Source: Chloroflexota bacterium (lineage in GTDB: Bacteria; Chloroflexota; Dehalococcoidia; Tepidiformales; Tepidiformaceae). From it: a stretch of 64,000 nucleotides of DNA. A model generated the notes under the pieces. The model made no database searches, was not told the origin of the DNA, and saw only the letters and a program-made list of their open reading frames with translations. This document shows, piece after piece, positions 9,212 to 17,316 of the stretch. The stretch lies in the NCBI GenBank assembly GCA_026705605.1, contig JAPPAK010000008.1:1-64000 (forward strand), given 5' to 3'. Within the stretch, counting starts at the first letter, position 1. Each line of letters starts with the position of its first letter. The translations under genes were made by a program, and so were the position numbers.

Positions 9212-10746
9212 TCCTCGTCCTGCCCCGTGAGGCTGCGGTGCTGCGGGAAGAGGATCACCTCGCGGATGCTCGTCTGGCCCGTGAGCAGCATCACCAGCCG
9301 GTCGATCCCGAACCCGAGGCCGCCCGCCGGCGGCATCCCGTGCTCAAGCGCCAGCAGAAAGTCCTCGTCCGCCAGCTCCACTTCGTCGTCCCCTGCAATC
9401 CGTAACGCCTGTTGCGCCTCGAACCGCTCTCGCTGGTCGACCGGATCGTTCAGTTCGGAGTAGGCGTTCGCGAACTCGAAGCCGCCGGCGAACGCCTCGA
9501 AGCGCTCGACCACGCCCTCCACGCCGGCCTTCCGCTTCGCAAGCGGTGAGAGCTCGATAGGGTAGTCCAGCAGGAACGTCGGCTGGATCAGGTGCGGCTC
9601 GACGAGGGTGCTAGCGGCGATGTCGATCAGCTTGCCCCGGCTCGCCTCGGAGGGTGCATCGAATCCCCGCCTTCGCAGCTCCTCCCGAAGTGCCTCCGTG
9701 TCGCCGAACTCGTCGAGGTCGAGGTCGCCGTACTCGCGCAGCGCTTCGTGGTAGCCGATTCGTCGCCAGGGCGGACTGAAGTCGATCTCGTGCCCGCCGA
9801 AGGACACTGTCGTCGTCCCCAGCACCTCCCGCGCTACGCCGCTGATCAGCTCCTCGAGCAGGGTCGCGATCGTGCCGTAGTCGCCGTACGCCTCGTACAG
9901 CTCCAGCATTGTGAACTCGGGGTTGTGCCGCTGGCTGAACCCCTCGTTCCGGAAGATGCGCCCGATCTCGTAGACGCGCTCGTAGCCGCCCACGAGCAGC
10001 CGCTTCAGGTGCAGCTCCAGGCTGATGCGCAGCGCGCGCGCTTCGCCGAGGGCCTGCGAGTGCGTCTCGAACGGCCGCGCCGCCGCGCCCCCCGCCTCCT
10101 CCTGCAGCACCGGGGTCTCCACCTCGAGAAAGCCGCGTTCGTCGAGGTGGCGGCGAACCGCCGCCACGATCCGGCTCCGTACCCGAAACGTATCCCGTAC
10201 TTCCTCGTTCGCAAGCAAATCGAGGTATCGCTGGCGCTGGCGGATCTCGACATCGGTCAGGCCGTGGAACTTCTCCGGCGGCGCCCGCAGCGCCTTCGTG
10301 ATCACCTGCCACGAGGTCGCCCCCACCGTCGCTTCCCCCGTCCGCGTGCGCATGGGCGAACCCTGCACGGCGACGAAATCACCGAGGTCGAGCAGCTTCA
10401 GCCGCTCGTACGCCTCGTCCCCGACCGCGTTCTTGCGAATCAGGACCTGCAGCCGGCCGCTTCCGTCGACAATGTCGAGGAAGCTCGCACGGCCCATTCC
10501 ACGCTGCGCAACGACCCGCCCGACGATCGCCACCGGGTCGAGATCAGGTTCTTCCCCGCTTTCGACGCCTTCCAGGAGCGCGTCGACCTCGGCGTTCGTG
10601 TGCGTCCGCTCGATGCGAGGGGGGTAGGGGTCGAGGCCCGCGGTGCGAAGCTGCTCCGCGCGCTCAACGCGCTGGACGCGAAGGCTCTCCGCCCCCGTTC
10701 CCGCGGGGGCGGCGTCCGGTTCCTGCGTCCCCTGTTCCTCGCCCAT
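9208..10746 (-). CDS. lysS: Lysyl-tRNA synthetase, class II
   Basis: A roughly 512-aa class II lysyl-tRNA synthetase. The OB-fold anticodon-binding domain (about residues 50-180) includes 'GRVVAQRGMGRASFLDIVDGSGRLQVLI'. The catalytic domain follows, with motif 2 'RIFRNEGFSQRHNPEFTMLELYEAYGDY' and motif 3 'GLGFGIDRLVMLLTGQTSIREVILFP'. An ATG at 10767 would add seven residues, but that site lacks a ribosome-binding site and sits against a hairpin; ATG 10746 has an AGAGG upstream and is preferred. It is transcribed after greA and overlaps the Nudix gene by 4 bases. Confidence 0.95.
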   Translation of the reverse strand: MGEEQGTQEPDAAPAGTGAESLRVQRVERAEQLRTAGLDPYPPRIERTHTNAEVDALLEGVESGEEPDLDPVAIVGRVVAQRGMGRASFLDIVDGSGRLQVLIRKNAVGDEAYERLKLLDLGDFVAVQGSPMRTRTGEATVGATSWQVITKALRAPPEKFHGLTDVEIRQRQRYLDLLANEEVRDTFRVRSRIVAAVRRHLDERGFLEVETPVLQEEAGGAAARPFETHSQALGEARALRISLELHLKRLLVGGYERVYEIGRIFRNEGFSQRHNPEFTMLELYEAYGDYGTIATLLEELISGVAREVLGTTTVSFGGHEIDFSPPWRRIGYHEALREYGDLDLDEFGDTEALREELRRRGFDAPSEASRGKLIDIAASTLVEPHLIQPTFLLDYPIELSPLAKRKAGVEGVVERFEAFAGGFEFANAYSELNDPVDQRERFEAQQALRIAGDDEVELADEDFLLALEHGMPPAGGLGFGIDRLVMLLTGQTSIREVILFPQHRSLTGQDEE

Positions 10747-10774
10747 GCTCGTCTCAGTCCTCTTCATACAGCAA

Positions 10775-10800
10775 AGAGGGCCACCGGTTGGCGGCCCTCT
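10775..10800 (-). terminator. Hairpin between greA and lysS (terminator or attenuator)
   Basis: An 8-bp perfect stem, AGAGGGCC paired with GGCCCTCT, closes a 10-base loop. Read on the minus strand it lies after greA and before lysS and is followed only by TTTGCTG, a poor U-tract. It could be a partial terminator lowering lysS-serS relative to greA, or a processing site. The sequence shows the stem; function is inference. Confidence 0.5.
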
Positions 10801-10826
10801 CCGGATGTACCCGTGGCGCCGCCTCG

Positions 10827-11294
10827 CTAGTCGATTTCGAGCACCTTCAGCTTGATGACGCCGCTCGGCACCGTGATCTCGACTTCGTCGCCCTTGGCTC
10901 GCCCGAGCAGGGCCGCGCCGATGGGCGACTCGTTCGAGATGCGGCCTTCGGCGGCGTTCGCTTCCGGCGGACCGACGATCTGATAGTGCAGGGTCTTGCG
11001 GCCCTGCCGCACCTTCACGCCGCTCCCCACCACCACGCGCGAGGCGTGATGCGCGCCCTCCTCGTCGATAATGACCGCCCGTCGCAGGAGGTCCTCCAGG
11101 TTGAGGATCTTCCCTTCGAGCAGGCTCTGCTCCTGTTTCGCGTTGTCGTACTCGGCGTCGTTCTGGCTCGTGCCCAGCTCGCGGGCCTTGTGGATGTGGT
11201 CCGCGACGGTCTTGCGATCGGCCTTCAGGCCCTCAAGCTCCTCGTGGAGCCTTGCCACGCCTTCCTCGGTCATCGGCACTGGATCTTGCGACAT
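10827..11294 (-). CDS. greA: Transcription elongation factor GreA
   Basis: A 155-aa protein that rescues backtracked RNA polymerase by stimulating RNA cleavage. The N-terminal coiled coil (residues 5-75, 'MTEEGVARLHEELEGLKADRKTVADHIHKARELG' onward) carries the acidic tip segment 'SQNDAEYDNAKQEQ'. The C-terminal FKBP-like domain ends with 'ESPIGAALLGRAKGDEVEITVPSG', the standard GreA signature. It is first in the greA-lysS-Nudix-serS cluster, a common synteny in Gram-positive-like phyla. Confidence 0.95.
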   Translation of the reverse strand: MSQDPVPMTEEGVARLHEELEGLKADRKTVADHIHKARELGTSQNDAEYDNAKQEQSLLEGKILNLEDLLRRAVIIDEEGAHHASRVVVGSGVKVRQGRKTLHYQIVGPPEANAAEGRISNESPIGAALLGRAKGDEVEITVPSGVIKLKVLEID

Positions 11295-11497
11295 GATTTT
11301 GCTGCCTTCACGAACGCGAGCCGCCTCCGGGGAGGCCGCTCGCGGAATACCAAGTATACCGCACCGACGCCCGCCCCTTCCCCGCTCTGGATGTTGGGCG
11401 CTGGTAGGCGATAATCGCTCCTGATGCTTCCGCTGCTTGCCTTCACGCTCGAACGTTGGGGTTGTGCTCGCCCGGCGTTTCCCGTGGGTGGGGCGCG

Positions 11498-13174
11498 GTG
11501 ATCCGGCCCGGACCCCGCCGCGGCTACGCCGGGGGAGCGGTGCAGCGCTCGGCCTTCTCCGACGGTCGCCGCCCGTCGCCCGTGCGCTTCGTGGTTCTCG
11601 CGGTCATCGCGATCGCCGTCATCGCCGTCGGCGTGCTCATCTGGTTCTTCTTCGGTCGCTCGCCCGGAGAGTGCACCGATGCCTACTGCGAGGCCACCGC
11701 ATCCGAAATCGACATCCCCGCCGACTTCGACCTGCACAGCAGGCTCTTCGAGCGGAACCCGAATGCGGAGCCCCTCCCGGACGGCTTCGACCTGCAGATC
11801 ACGATTCCCCTGGAAGTCCCGACGATGGATGGGCGCGGTCTGAGCTTCTACGGCTACAACGCCGAGAGCCAGATATGGGAGCCCGTCGCCAGCGCCGCTC
11901 TCGATGAGACGGGCGAGCGGGCCACCGGCATCTTTGCCGATCCCCCCCGCTTCCTCGCGGTGTTCCGGCGGCTGAACGAGGGACGCCAGGTGGTTGCCTA
12001 CCTGGCGCCGGGCGAAACCCTTCATCCCACCGCCGCCCTCCTCGCGACCGTCGTCCACACGCTCGACTTTACCCCCGCGCCCGACGGCTCCCTCCGGGGC
12101 CAGCCGAGCGCCCGTCCGCCGACAACGGCCCTCCACTACCCCGTCATCTCCGCCTCCGCCGAGATCGACGGAACCGTCCCCAGCGTCGACAACATCCTGT
12201 CGACCGGCGCCGATCGCACGAACCACGTCCAGCAGATCCTCCAGCGGGTCGCCGCCCACCGCCTCTCCGGCATCGATATCGCCTACCTGGATCTGCGCGC
12301 CGACCATCGCACCTCCTTCACGCTTTTCATCTCCGAGCTGGCCGAAGGGCTGCACTCGCAGGGCAAGACGCTCACCCTCACCCTCCCCGCTCCGCTCAAG
12401 GCCATCGACCGCATCGACGAGGGCGCGTACGACTGGGCCGCGCTCGGCGAGTCGGCCGACCTCATCAAGATTGCGCCCGTCCGCGACCAGAGCACCTACC
12501 GCCTGCACATGCCCGAGGTGCTGGACCACATCACCTCCCTGGTCGATCCCGGCAAGGTGATCCTCACCATCACGCCCTACGCCTCGGAGAAGTCGGGAGA
12601 CGGCATCCGCCCGCTCACCCTTGCCGAGGCGATGACGATCGCCAGCAAACTCGGCATCCGGAGCGAGAGCCTGGTGGCAGGCAGCGACGTCCAGATCGTC
12701 GGCGTCAATATCGACCGCGACGAGGGACTGAGCGGCCTCCGCTGGCAGGCGGAGACGGCGACCGTCGCCTTCACCTACAAGCTCAACGGCGGCCGCACTG
12801 TCTGGCTCGAGAACTCCTTCAGCGCGGGTTTCAAGCTCGAGTTCGTGAGCGTCTTCAACCTCGGCGGCCTCGCGGTGGAGGACTCGAGCGACAACGACTT
12901 CCTCGGCAACATCTGGATCGCCGTCGAACCCTTCGTGGCATCCGGACAGCCCGTGCTCCTGCAGCCCAGCCACTCCCACCTCCTCCCGCAGTGGGAGGTC
13001 ACGGCCGGCAGCCTCGTGGGCGGTGATCGCGGCCTCGTCACCTGGCAGACCCCGCTGGAGGCCGGCTCCTACACCGTCACCCTCACCCTCAGCGATGGTG
13101 TCGAGCGTTTCGAGAGCCGCATCGTGCTGGCCCTTCCCCCGGCCGAGACCGAAGAGCCCGAGGAGGCTCCCTGA
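11498..13174 (+). CDS. Membrane-anchored GH18-like protein, probably catalytically degenerate
   Basis: From GTG 11498 the protein has 558 residues; a TTG at 11456 in the same frame is less likely, since a GGGTGGGG precedes 11498. A single membrane anchor, FVVLAVIAIAVIAVGVLIWFFF, lies near residues 28-50, with the rest outside the cell. The middle (about residues 240-430) resembles the TIM barrel of glycoside hydrolase 18/YaaH-type proteins: 'GIDIAYLDLR' at the catalytic strand, then 'LAEGLHSQGKTLTLTLPAP' and 'ADLIKIAPV'. The expected DxxDxE acid is not seen (the last position is Leu), so a binding rather than hydrolytic role is likely. The C-terminal 80 residues look like an Ig-type domain, then an acidic tail. 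It abuts rsmD. Confidence 0.65.
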   Translation: MIRPGPRRGYAGGAVQRSAFSDGRRPSPVRFVVLAVIAIAVIAVGVLIWFFFGRSPGECTDAYCEATASEIDIPADFDLHSRLFERNPNAEPLPDGFDLQITIPLEVPTMDGRGLSFYGYNAESQIWEPVASAALDETGERATGIFADPPRFLAVFRRLNEGRQVVAYLAPGETLHPTAALLATVVHTLDFTPAPDGSLRGQPSARPPTTALHYPVISASAEIDGTVPSVDNILSTGADRTNHVQQILQRVAAHRLSGIDIAYLDLRADHRTSFTLFISELAEGLHSQGKTLTLTLPAPLKAIDRIDEGAYDWAALGESADLIKIAPVRDQSTYRLHMPEVLDHITSLVDPGKVILTITPYASEKSGDGIRPLTLAEAMTIASKLGIRSESLVAGSDVQIVGVNIDRDEGLSGLRWQAETATVAFTYKLNGGRTVWLENSFSAGFKLEFVSVFNLGGLAVEDSSDNDFLGNIWIAVEPFVASGQPVLLQPSHSHLLPQWEVTAGSLVGGDRGLVTWQTPLEAGSYTVTLTLSDGVERFESRIVLALPPAETEEPEEAP

Positions 13175-13735
13175 GTGCCCCAGACCCGCGTTCGCGTTAC
13201 CGGCGGCGCCTTGCGCGGCTTCCAGCTGGCCGAGCCGGGTGGCGCCCGCCTGCGCCCCACCAGCGCCCGCGTGCGCGAGGCGATCTTCAACGTGCTCGCC
13301 ACGCGCATCGAGGATGCCGCCGTGCTCGACCTCTTCGCCGGCACCGGGGCGCTCGGCATCGAAGCCCTCAGCCGGGGGGCCGGCCGCGCCGTCTTCATCG
13401 AGAACCACCGATCGTCCGCTCGCGCGATCGTCCAGAGCCTCGCCCGCGCCGAGATGGCCGAACGAGGGTCGGTCATTCGGGGCGCCCTGCCGGGCGCGCT
13501 CGATGCCGCCGACGGCCCCTTCGACCTCATCTTCCTCGACCCGCCCTACGACTCCGAGCAGGGGCTGCCCACGCTCAGCGCGGTCGGGACGCTCCTCGCC
13601 GGGGGCGGTCTGGTCGTCTATGAGCACCGGAGCCGATACAATCCTCCAGAACGCCCGCTCGGCCTGAATCTGTCCGATCGGCGGGTCTACGGCGATACCG
13701 CAGTGGCGTTCTTCGTGGCTTTGGAGGGTGAATGA
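13175..13735 (+). CDS. rsmD: 16S rRNA (guanine(966)-N(2))-methyltransferase RsmD
   Basis: A 186-aa SAM-dependent methyltransferase that modifies G966 of 16S rRNA in the 30S subunit. 'GGALRGFQL' and 'RPTSARVREAIFNVL' are the RsmD N-terminal signature, 'VLDLFAGTGALGIEALSRGA' is the SAM motif, and 'DLIFLDPPYDS' contains the DPPY catalytic motif of N6/N2 methylases. The start is GTG 13175, directly after the stop of the preceding gene. It overlaps coaD by 4 bases; the rsmD-coaD pairing is widespread. Confidence 0.95.
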   Translation: MPQTRVRVTGGALRGFQLAEPGGARLRPTSARVREAIFNVLATRIEDAAVLDLFAGTGALGIEALSRGAGRAVFIENHRSSARAIVQSLARAEMAERGSVIRGALPGALDAADGPFDLIFLDPPYDSEQGLPTLSAVGTLLAGGGLVVYEHRSRYNPPERPLGLNLSDRRVYGDTAVAFFVALEGE

Positions 13736-14217
13736 GAACCGCGATATTCCCGGGTGCATTCGATCCCGTCACCAACGGGCACCTCGATCTCGTCAAGCGT
13801 ATGACCGGCCTCTTCGATCAGGTGATCGTCGCCGTCATCCGCGGGCGCGAGAAGAGCACCATGTTCACCTGCGAGGAGCGCATCGAGCTCTTCCGCGAAG
13901 CCGTCAAGGAGCTTCCCAACGTCGAGGTTGAGATGCTCGAGGGACTCACCGTCGAGTTCGCCAAGAACCGGGGCGCCGTCGCGATCGTGCGCGGTATCCG
14001 CGGCGGCGGCGACTTCGAGTACGAGTTCGACATGGCCCTCATGAACCGCAAGATGGCGCCGTCGATCGAGTCCGTCTACCTGATGACGAACCACGAGTAC
14101 ATCTACGTGAGCGCCAGCCGCGTGCGCGAGGTCTCCCAGCTCGGCTACGACGTGGACGGCCTGGTTCCGGACCACGTGCGGGCCGCCATACGCGAGCGGG
14201 TCGGCCTCCAGGCCTGA
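13732..14217 (+). CDS. coaD: Phosphopantetheine adenylyltransferase
   Basis: A 161-aa enzyme of coenzyme A synthesis that joins 4'-phosphopantetheine and ATP to dephospho-CoA. 'FPGAFDPVTNGHLDLVKR' carries the TxGH nucleotidyltransferase motif. 'IVRGIRGGGDFEYEFDMALMNRKM' and 'YVSASRVREVSQLG' are the other CoaD blocks. Length is typical. It overlaps rsmD by 4 bases and is followed 16 bases later by a coiled-coil gene, which suggests one transcript. Confidence 0.96.
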   Translation: MRTAIFPGAFDPVTNGHLDLVKRMTGLFDQVIVAVIRGREKSTMFTCEERIELFREAVKELPNVEVEMLEGLTVEFAKNRGAVAIVRGIRGGGDFEYEFDMALMNRKMAPSIESVYLMTNHEYIYVSASRVREVSQLGYDVDGLVPDHVRAAIRERVGLQA

Positions 14218-14233
14218 CCCGGGGGAGGCCCCC

Positions 14234-14746
14234 GTGGAACTCCTCGATCTCATCGCCCGTCTTGAGACCCTCGTCGTAGACGCGCGCCGCCTGCCCGTGG
14301 GTGGCAACCTCGTCGTCGAGCGCCGCGCCATCCTCGACCTCGTCGATCAGCTGCGCCTCGCCGTTCCCGATAACGTCCGCCAGGCCGCCCAGGTGCTCGA
14401 ACAACGCGAGCAGCTCCTGCGCGACGCCAAGGAGCACGGACAGGCCGTGATCGAGGAAGCGGAGCGGCAGCGCGCGCACCTGGTGAGCGAGACCTCGGTG
14501 GTGCAGGAAGCGCAGCAGCGCAGCCAGGACATCATCATGGACGCCGAGGCGCGCGCCCGGCAGACCGTCGCCGATGCCGACGCCACCGCCGCCGCCCACC
14601 TGAGCGAGGCCGCTGAGGCCGCCGCCAGCCAGCTCCAGGACGCCGACCGCTATGCCGTCGGCGTCATCGAGCGGCTGCAGGCCGATATTCGTACCGTCCT
14701 CGAAGCCCTTGATCGCAGCAGCGAGAGCCTGCGCGAGTCGCGCTGA
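14234..14746 (+). CDS. Coiled-coil protein, ATP synthase subunit b-like/DivIVA-like
   Basis: A 170-aa protein, almost wholly charged and helical. Residues about 50-150 form a long coiled coil rich in Ala, Glu, Gln and Arg ('VLEQREQLLRDAKEHGQAVIEEAERQ' onward). There is no transmembrane segment, unlike true F0 subunit b. The first 45 residues ('LDLIARLETLVVDARRLPVGGNLVVERRAILDLVDQLRLAVP') resemble the opening of ATPase-like stalk proteins that follow coaD in Chloroflexota and other phyla. The role is unknown; a structural or division-related function is plausible. Confidence 0.7.
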   Translation: MELLDLIARLETLVVDARRLPVGGNLVVERRAILDLVDQLRLAVPDNVRQAAQVLEQREQLLRDAKEHGQAVIEEAERQRAHLVSETSVVQEAQQRSQDIIMDAEARARQTVADADATAAAHLSEAAEAAASQLQDADRYAVGVIERLQADIRTVLEALDRSSESLRESR

Positions 14747-14770
14747 CCACCTCTCGCTCCCGCCTGCTCC

Positions 14771-15124
14771 CTACGAAGCTCCGATCGCTTCGCCCACCGC
14801 CTCGTGCGTGATGCTCCCGTGCGAAGCCGCCCACCGCGCCCTCGCATCCCGCAGGATCAGCACCTGCGGCGACTCGTGCTTTACGCCCGTGCGCGTCTCG
14901 ATCGAGCGGGTCAGTTCCCGTCCCTCGGACACATCGATGAGTGCGATCTCGCCCTCCACCAGCGACATCTCGTCGTAGGCGCGGCTCGAGATGGGGCACC
15001 AGTAGTCGTGCAGGAACAGCACGATGTCGCCCTCGCGGGAGCGCTCGAAAAGCGTGTCGAGCTCGGCCATCTCCGTCAGGTTCTGGAAGTCCTTCGCACC
15101 CACCAGCGCTCCTCCTCGCCCCAT
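14771..15124 (-). CDS. YtxJ/BrxC-like monothiol bacilliredoxin
   Basis: A 117-aa thioredoxin-fold protein. The motif WCPIS near residue 42 matches the TCPIS of YtxJ (BrxC), which removes bacillithiol from bacillithiolated proteins; only one Cys is present, as in that family. The 'TGVKHESPQVLILRD' block carries the cis-Pro of the thioredoxin fold. An internal Met 19 (MAELDTLFERS) is a possible alternative start. If the call is right, the cell uses bacillithiol or a similar low-molecular-weight thiol. Confidence 0.75.
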   Translation of the reverse strand: MGRGGALVGAKDFQNLTEMAELDTLFERSREGDIVLFLHDYWCPISSRAYDEMSLVEGEIALIDVSEGRELTRSIETRTGVKHESPQVLILRDARARWAASHGSITHEAVGEAIGAS

Positions 15125-15170
15125 GCCGGGGCCGCGCCCTCACGATAGCAAACGCGCTGCCTGCCCGTAC

Positions 15171-15590
15171 TCAGGAACGCCGCGCGATCGCGTACGTCAC
15201 GCGCCCCGCCGCCGCCAGCTCCCCCGCCTCGTCCCGCACCTCCACCGCTACGAACACCGTCGTCCGGCCCGCCCGCAGCACCCGCCCCTCGGCTCGCGCC
15301 TCCCCGCGTACCGCCCGCAGGTACGAGACGTTCAGGTCCGTCGTCGCGTGACCGGTCCAGGTTTCGTCCTTCGGATCACGCAGCGTTGCCACCGCCGACC
15401 CCGAGGCCGCGTCGACGAGCGAGGCAATCGCGCCTCCGTGCATCACGTCTGGGCGACGCGTCGCGAGCTCCTCGCGCATCGCGAGTCGCAGCGTCACGTG
15501 CCCGCGTTCCGCGTCCACGAGCTCGATGCCCAGCAGCGACCAGTAGGGAATCTGATCGGCTGCCACCAGCTCTGCCATCGCTGCGTCCAT
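15171..15590 (-). CDS. PaaI-family thioesterase (hotdog fold)
   Basis: A 139-aa hotdog-fold protein. 'PDVMHGGAIASLVDAASGSAV' is the PaaI/4HBT motif, with HGG at the start of the central helix and the Asp that activates water. 'TTDLNVSYLRAV' and 'GRVLRAGRTTVFVAVEV' are the standard following strands. The family hydrolyses aromatic or aliphatic acyl-CoA. The frame is open further upstream to 15728, but ATG 15590 gives the usual length and leaves a promoter-sized gap to the divergent phosphotriesterase-family gene. Confidence 0.85.
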   Translation of the reverse strand: MDAAMAELVAADQIPYWSLLGIELVDAERGHVTLRLAMREELATRRPDVMHGGAIASLVDAASGSAVATLRDPKDETWTGHATTDLNVSYLRAVRGEARAEGRVLRAGRTTVFVAVEVRDEAGELAAAGRVTYAIARRS

Positions 15591-15648
15591 GGGCCTCCCC
15601 CCGGCCCGTATACTGCCGCCCGCCAGCGACTCGGTCACGGAGGCAGGC
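15591..15648. promoter_or_regulatory. Divergent promoter region with a TATACT -10 candidate
   Basis: This 58-base gap separates two divergent starts. A TATACT at 15609-15614, about 35 bases before ATG 15649, fits a -10 box for the phosphotriesterase-family gene. Read on the other strand the same site gives AGTATA. No convincing -35 is visible. A GGAGG ribosome-binding site follows at 15639-15643. Confidence 0.4.
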
Positions 15649-16593
15649 ATGGTCACCATCCCCACCGCCGCCGGCGCCATCGAGCACACCGACCTGGGCG
15701 CCACCCTCATGCACGAGCACGTGTTCATCCGCTCGCCGGGGGTCTACGAGGCCTGGCCCGAGCTCTGGGACCGCGATGCCGAGGTCGCCAACGCCGTCGA
15801 ACGTTTCCGCGAGCTGAAGGCCGCCGGCATCGACTCGATCGTCGACCTGACCACCATCGATCTCGGCCGCGACGCCGCCATGGTGTCGGAGGTCGCCCGC
15901 CAGGTCGACCTCAACATCGTCATGTGCACCGGCGTCTGGCGGCAGCCCCCCAACCTCTTCAAGCAGATGACTAGCGACGCCATCGCCGACCTCTTCGTTC
16001 GCGATATCGAGCAGGGCATCGAGGGCAGCGACGTCCGCGCCGGCGTCATCAAGCTGGCCACCCAGCCCACCGTCGACGCGGAAAACGAGATCATGCTGCG
16101 GGCGGGCGCCCGCACGCATCGCCGCACCGGCGTCCCCATCAGCACCCATACCGACGTCTCCACCGAGTCGGGGCTCGCCCAGCAGGACGTGTTCGAGAGC
16201 GAGGGCGTCGACCTGACGCGCGTCGTCATCGGCCATTCCGGCGATAGCGACGACACCGGCTACCTGAGCCGCATCATGGATCGCGGCAGCGTCATCGGCA
16301 TGGACCGCTTCGGCATCGACCGCAGCCTCAACACCGAGGGCCGTGTCGACACCATCGTCAAGCTCTGCGAGATGGGCTACGCCGAGGGCATGGTCCTCTC
16401 GCACGACACCAACTGCTTCATGGATACGATGCCGCGTGCCTCATCCCGGGAGTGGGCGCCGAACTGGCACTACCTCCACATCAGCAACGACGTGCTCCCG
16501 GCGCTGCGTGAGCGTGGCGTCAGCGAGGGGCAGATCAACGCGATGATGGTGGAGAACCCGCGGCGCGTCTTCTCCCGCCGCGACCCGTACTAG
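15649..16593 (+). CDS. Phosphotriesterase-family metal-dependent hydrolase
   Basis: A 314-aa amidohydrolase-fold protein with a binuclear metal site. The N-terminal metal ligands are in LMHEHVF, the bridging carboxylated Lys in 'AGVIKLAT', His ligands in 'ISTHTD' and 'IGHSGDS', and the catalytic Asp in 'LSHDTN'. All the ligands of the PTE/PHP family are present. Natural substrates are usually lactones or esters rather than organophosphates. ATG 15649 was chosen over GTG/ATG at 15589 because a GGAGG sits upstream and the family N-terminus starts here. It is divergent from the PaaI thioesterase. Confidence 0.9.
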   Translation: MVTIPTAAGAIEHTDLGATLMHEHVFIRSPGVYEAWPELWDRDAEVANAVERFRELKAAGIDSIVDLTTIDLGRDAAMVSEVARQVDLNIVMCTGVWRQPPNLFKQMTSDAIADLFVRDIEQGIEGSDVRAGVIKLATQPTVDAENEIMLRAGARTHRRTGVPISTHTDVSTESGLAQQDVFESEGVDLTRVVIGHSGDSDDTGYLSRIMDRGSVIGMDRFGIDRSLNTEGRVDTIVKLCEMGYAEGMVLSHDTNCFMDTMPRASSREWAPNWHYLHISNDVLPALRERGVSEGQINAMMVENPRRVFSRRDPY

Positions 16594-16611
16594 GGGGCCT
16601 GTGCCGGGGCG

Positions 16612-16905
16612 CTAGAAGTCCAGGTCGCCGCCCATGTCGAGCCCGTCCATGCCGGGCATGCCGCCCATACCGGGCATGCCGCCACCCATGTCGGGCATGC
16701 CGCCCATATCCGGCATCCCGGCCAGATCGCCGAGGTCGCCGAATTCGTCGCCGCCACCGCCCACGCCGATGATCGCCGCGCCGAAGACCCGCTGCGCCAT
16801 CTTGTTGCACTCCGGGCAGCGTGCACCCTGGCCGGCCTTCTCGACTGGCCGCTTGCGCTCGAAAACGTGTCCGCACGAAAGGCAGTTGAATTCGTAGATG
16901 GGCAT
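16612..16905 (-). CDS. FmdB-family zinc-ribbon protein with Gly/Met-rich tail
   Basis: A 97-aa protein. 'MPIYEFNCLSCGHVFERK' and 'ARCPECNK' give the CxxC...CxxC zinc ribbon of the FmdB family (putative regulatory proteins). The C-terminal half is low complexity: seven or so MPDMGG/MPGMGG-type repeats ending in DMGGDLDF. The frame is open upstream to 17010, but MPIYEF is the universal start of the family. It lies tail to tail with the phosphotriesterase-family gene. Confidence 0.88.
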   Translation of the reverse strand: MPIYEFNCLSCGHVFERKRPVEKAGQGARCPECNKMAQRVFGAAIIGVGGGGDEFGDLGDLAGMPDMGGMPDMGGGMPGMGGMPGMDGLDMGGDLDF

Positions 16906-17023
16906 GGCGGAGGCCCCTTTCCGGAGGTACGACGCGAAGTGTCGCCCGATCGTAGCACTCCCGTCCGAGCGGTCGAGGCTGGTGCGGGTGCGCCCCCGAC
17001 GCGCTACCATCGAGCCTCGCCGG

Positions 17024-17098
17024 GCCCCCGTAGCTCAGCGGATAGAGTGTCGGCCTCCGGAGCCGAAGGCAGAGGTTCGAGTCCTCTCGGGGGTACCA
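17024..17098 (+). tRNA. tRNA-Arg (anticodon CCG)
   Basis: A full cloverleaf can be folded: acceptor GCCCCCG with CGGGGGT, D-arm AGCTC...GAGT, anticodon stem TCGGC/GCCGA around loop CTCCGGA (anticodon CCG), and T-arm AGAGG-TTCGAGT-CCTCT. The discriminator A is followed by an encoded CCA. A TACCAT at 17005-17010 could be its -10 box. It reads CGG arginine codons, which are common in this GC-rich window. Confidence 0.93.
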
Positions 17099-17316
17099 CC
17101 ACTTCACAAATGAAGTCCCCTTGGAGAGCCTGACTCAGCGCCCCCATCTCCGATGTCGCTTCGGCCCGGGCAATCTAGCGGCGTGCCGCTACGTGGGGCG
17201 CGGGCGGGTCCGGCGCGACCGCGGCGCGTGAGTCTTGCTGCGAGGCAGCGTCGCCCTCAGGCAGCGCTCGAGGCCCTCTCTGTAGAATCGCCAGAGATCT
17301 GGGTGGCAGGTACGCC

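Noticed and set aside
11424-11501. 25-codon ORF ending in a GTGA overlap with the GH18-like gene
   Set aside because: Short, no ribosome-binding site of note and no regulatory motif such as a codon run; it could be a leader peptide, but nothing supports it.
11270-13759. 829-aa minus-strand frame opposite the GH18-like gene and rsmD
   Set aside because: Its composition (runs of Gly, Glu, Val, Asp, His) is that of an antisense shadow in GC-rich DNA; the plus strand holds recognisable RsmD and coaD genes.
16535-17107. Open frame on the minus strand beginning MKWWYPREDSNLCLRLRRPT
   Set aside because: This is the familiar spurious translation across a tRNA gene (here tRNA-Arg) and the reverse of the FmdB region; it has no domain and overlaps real features.
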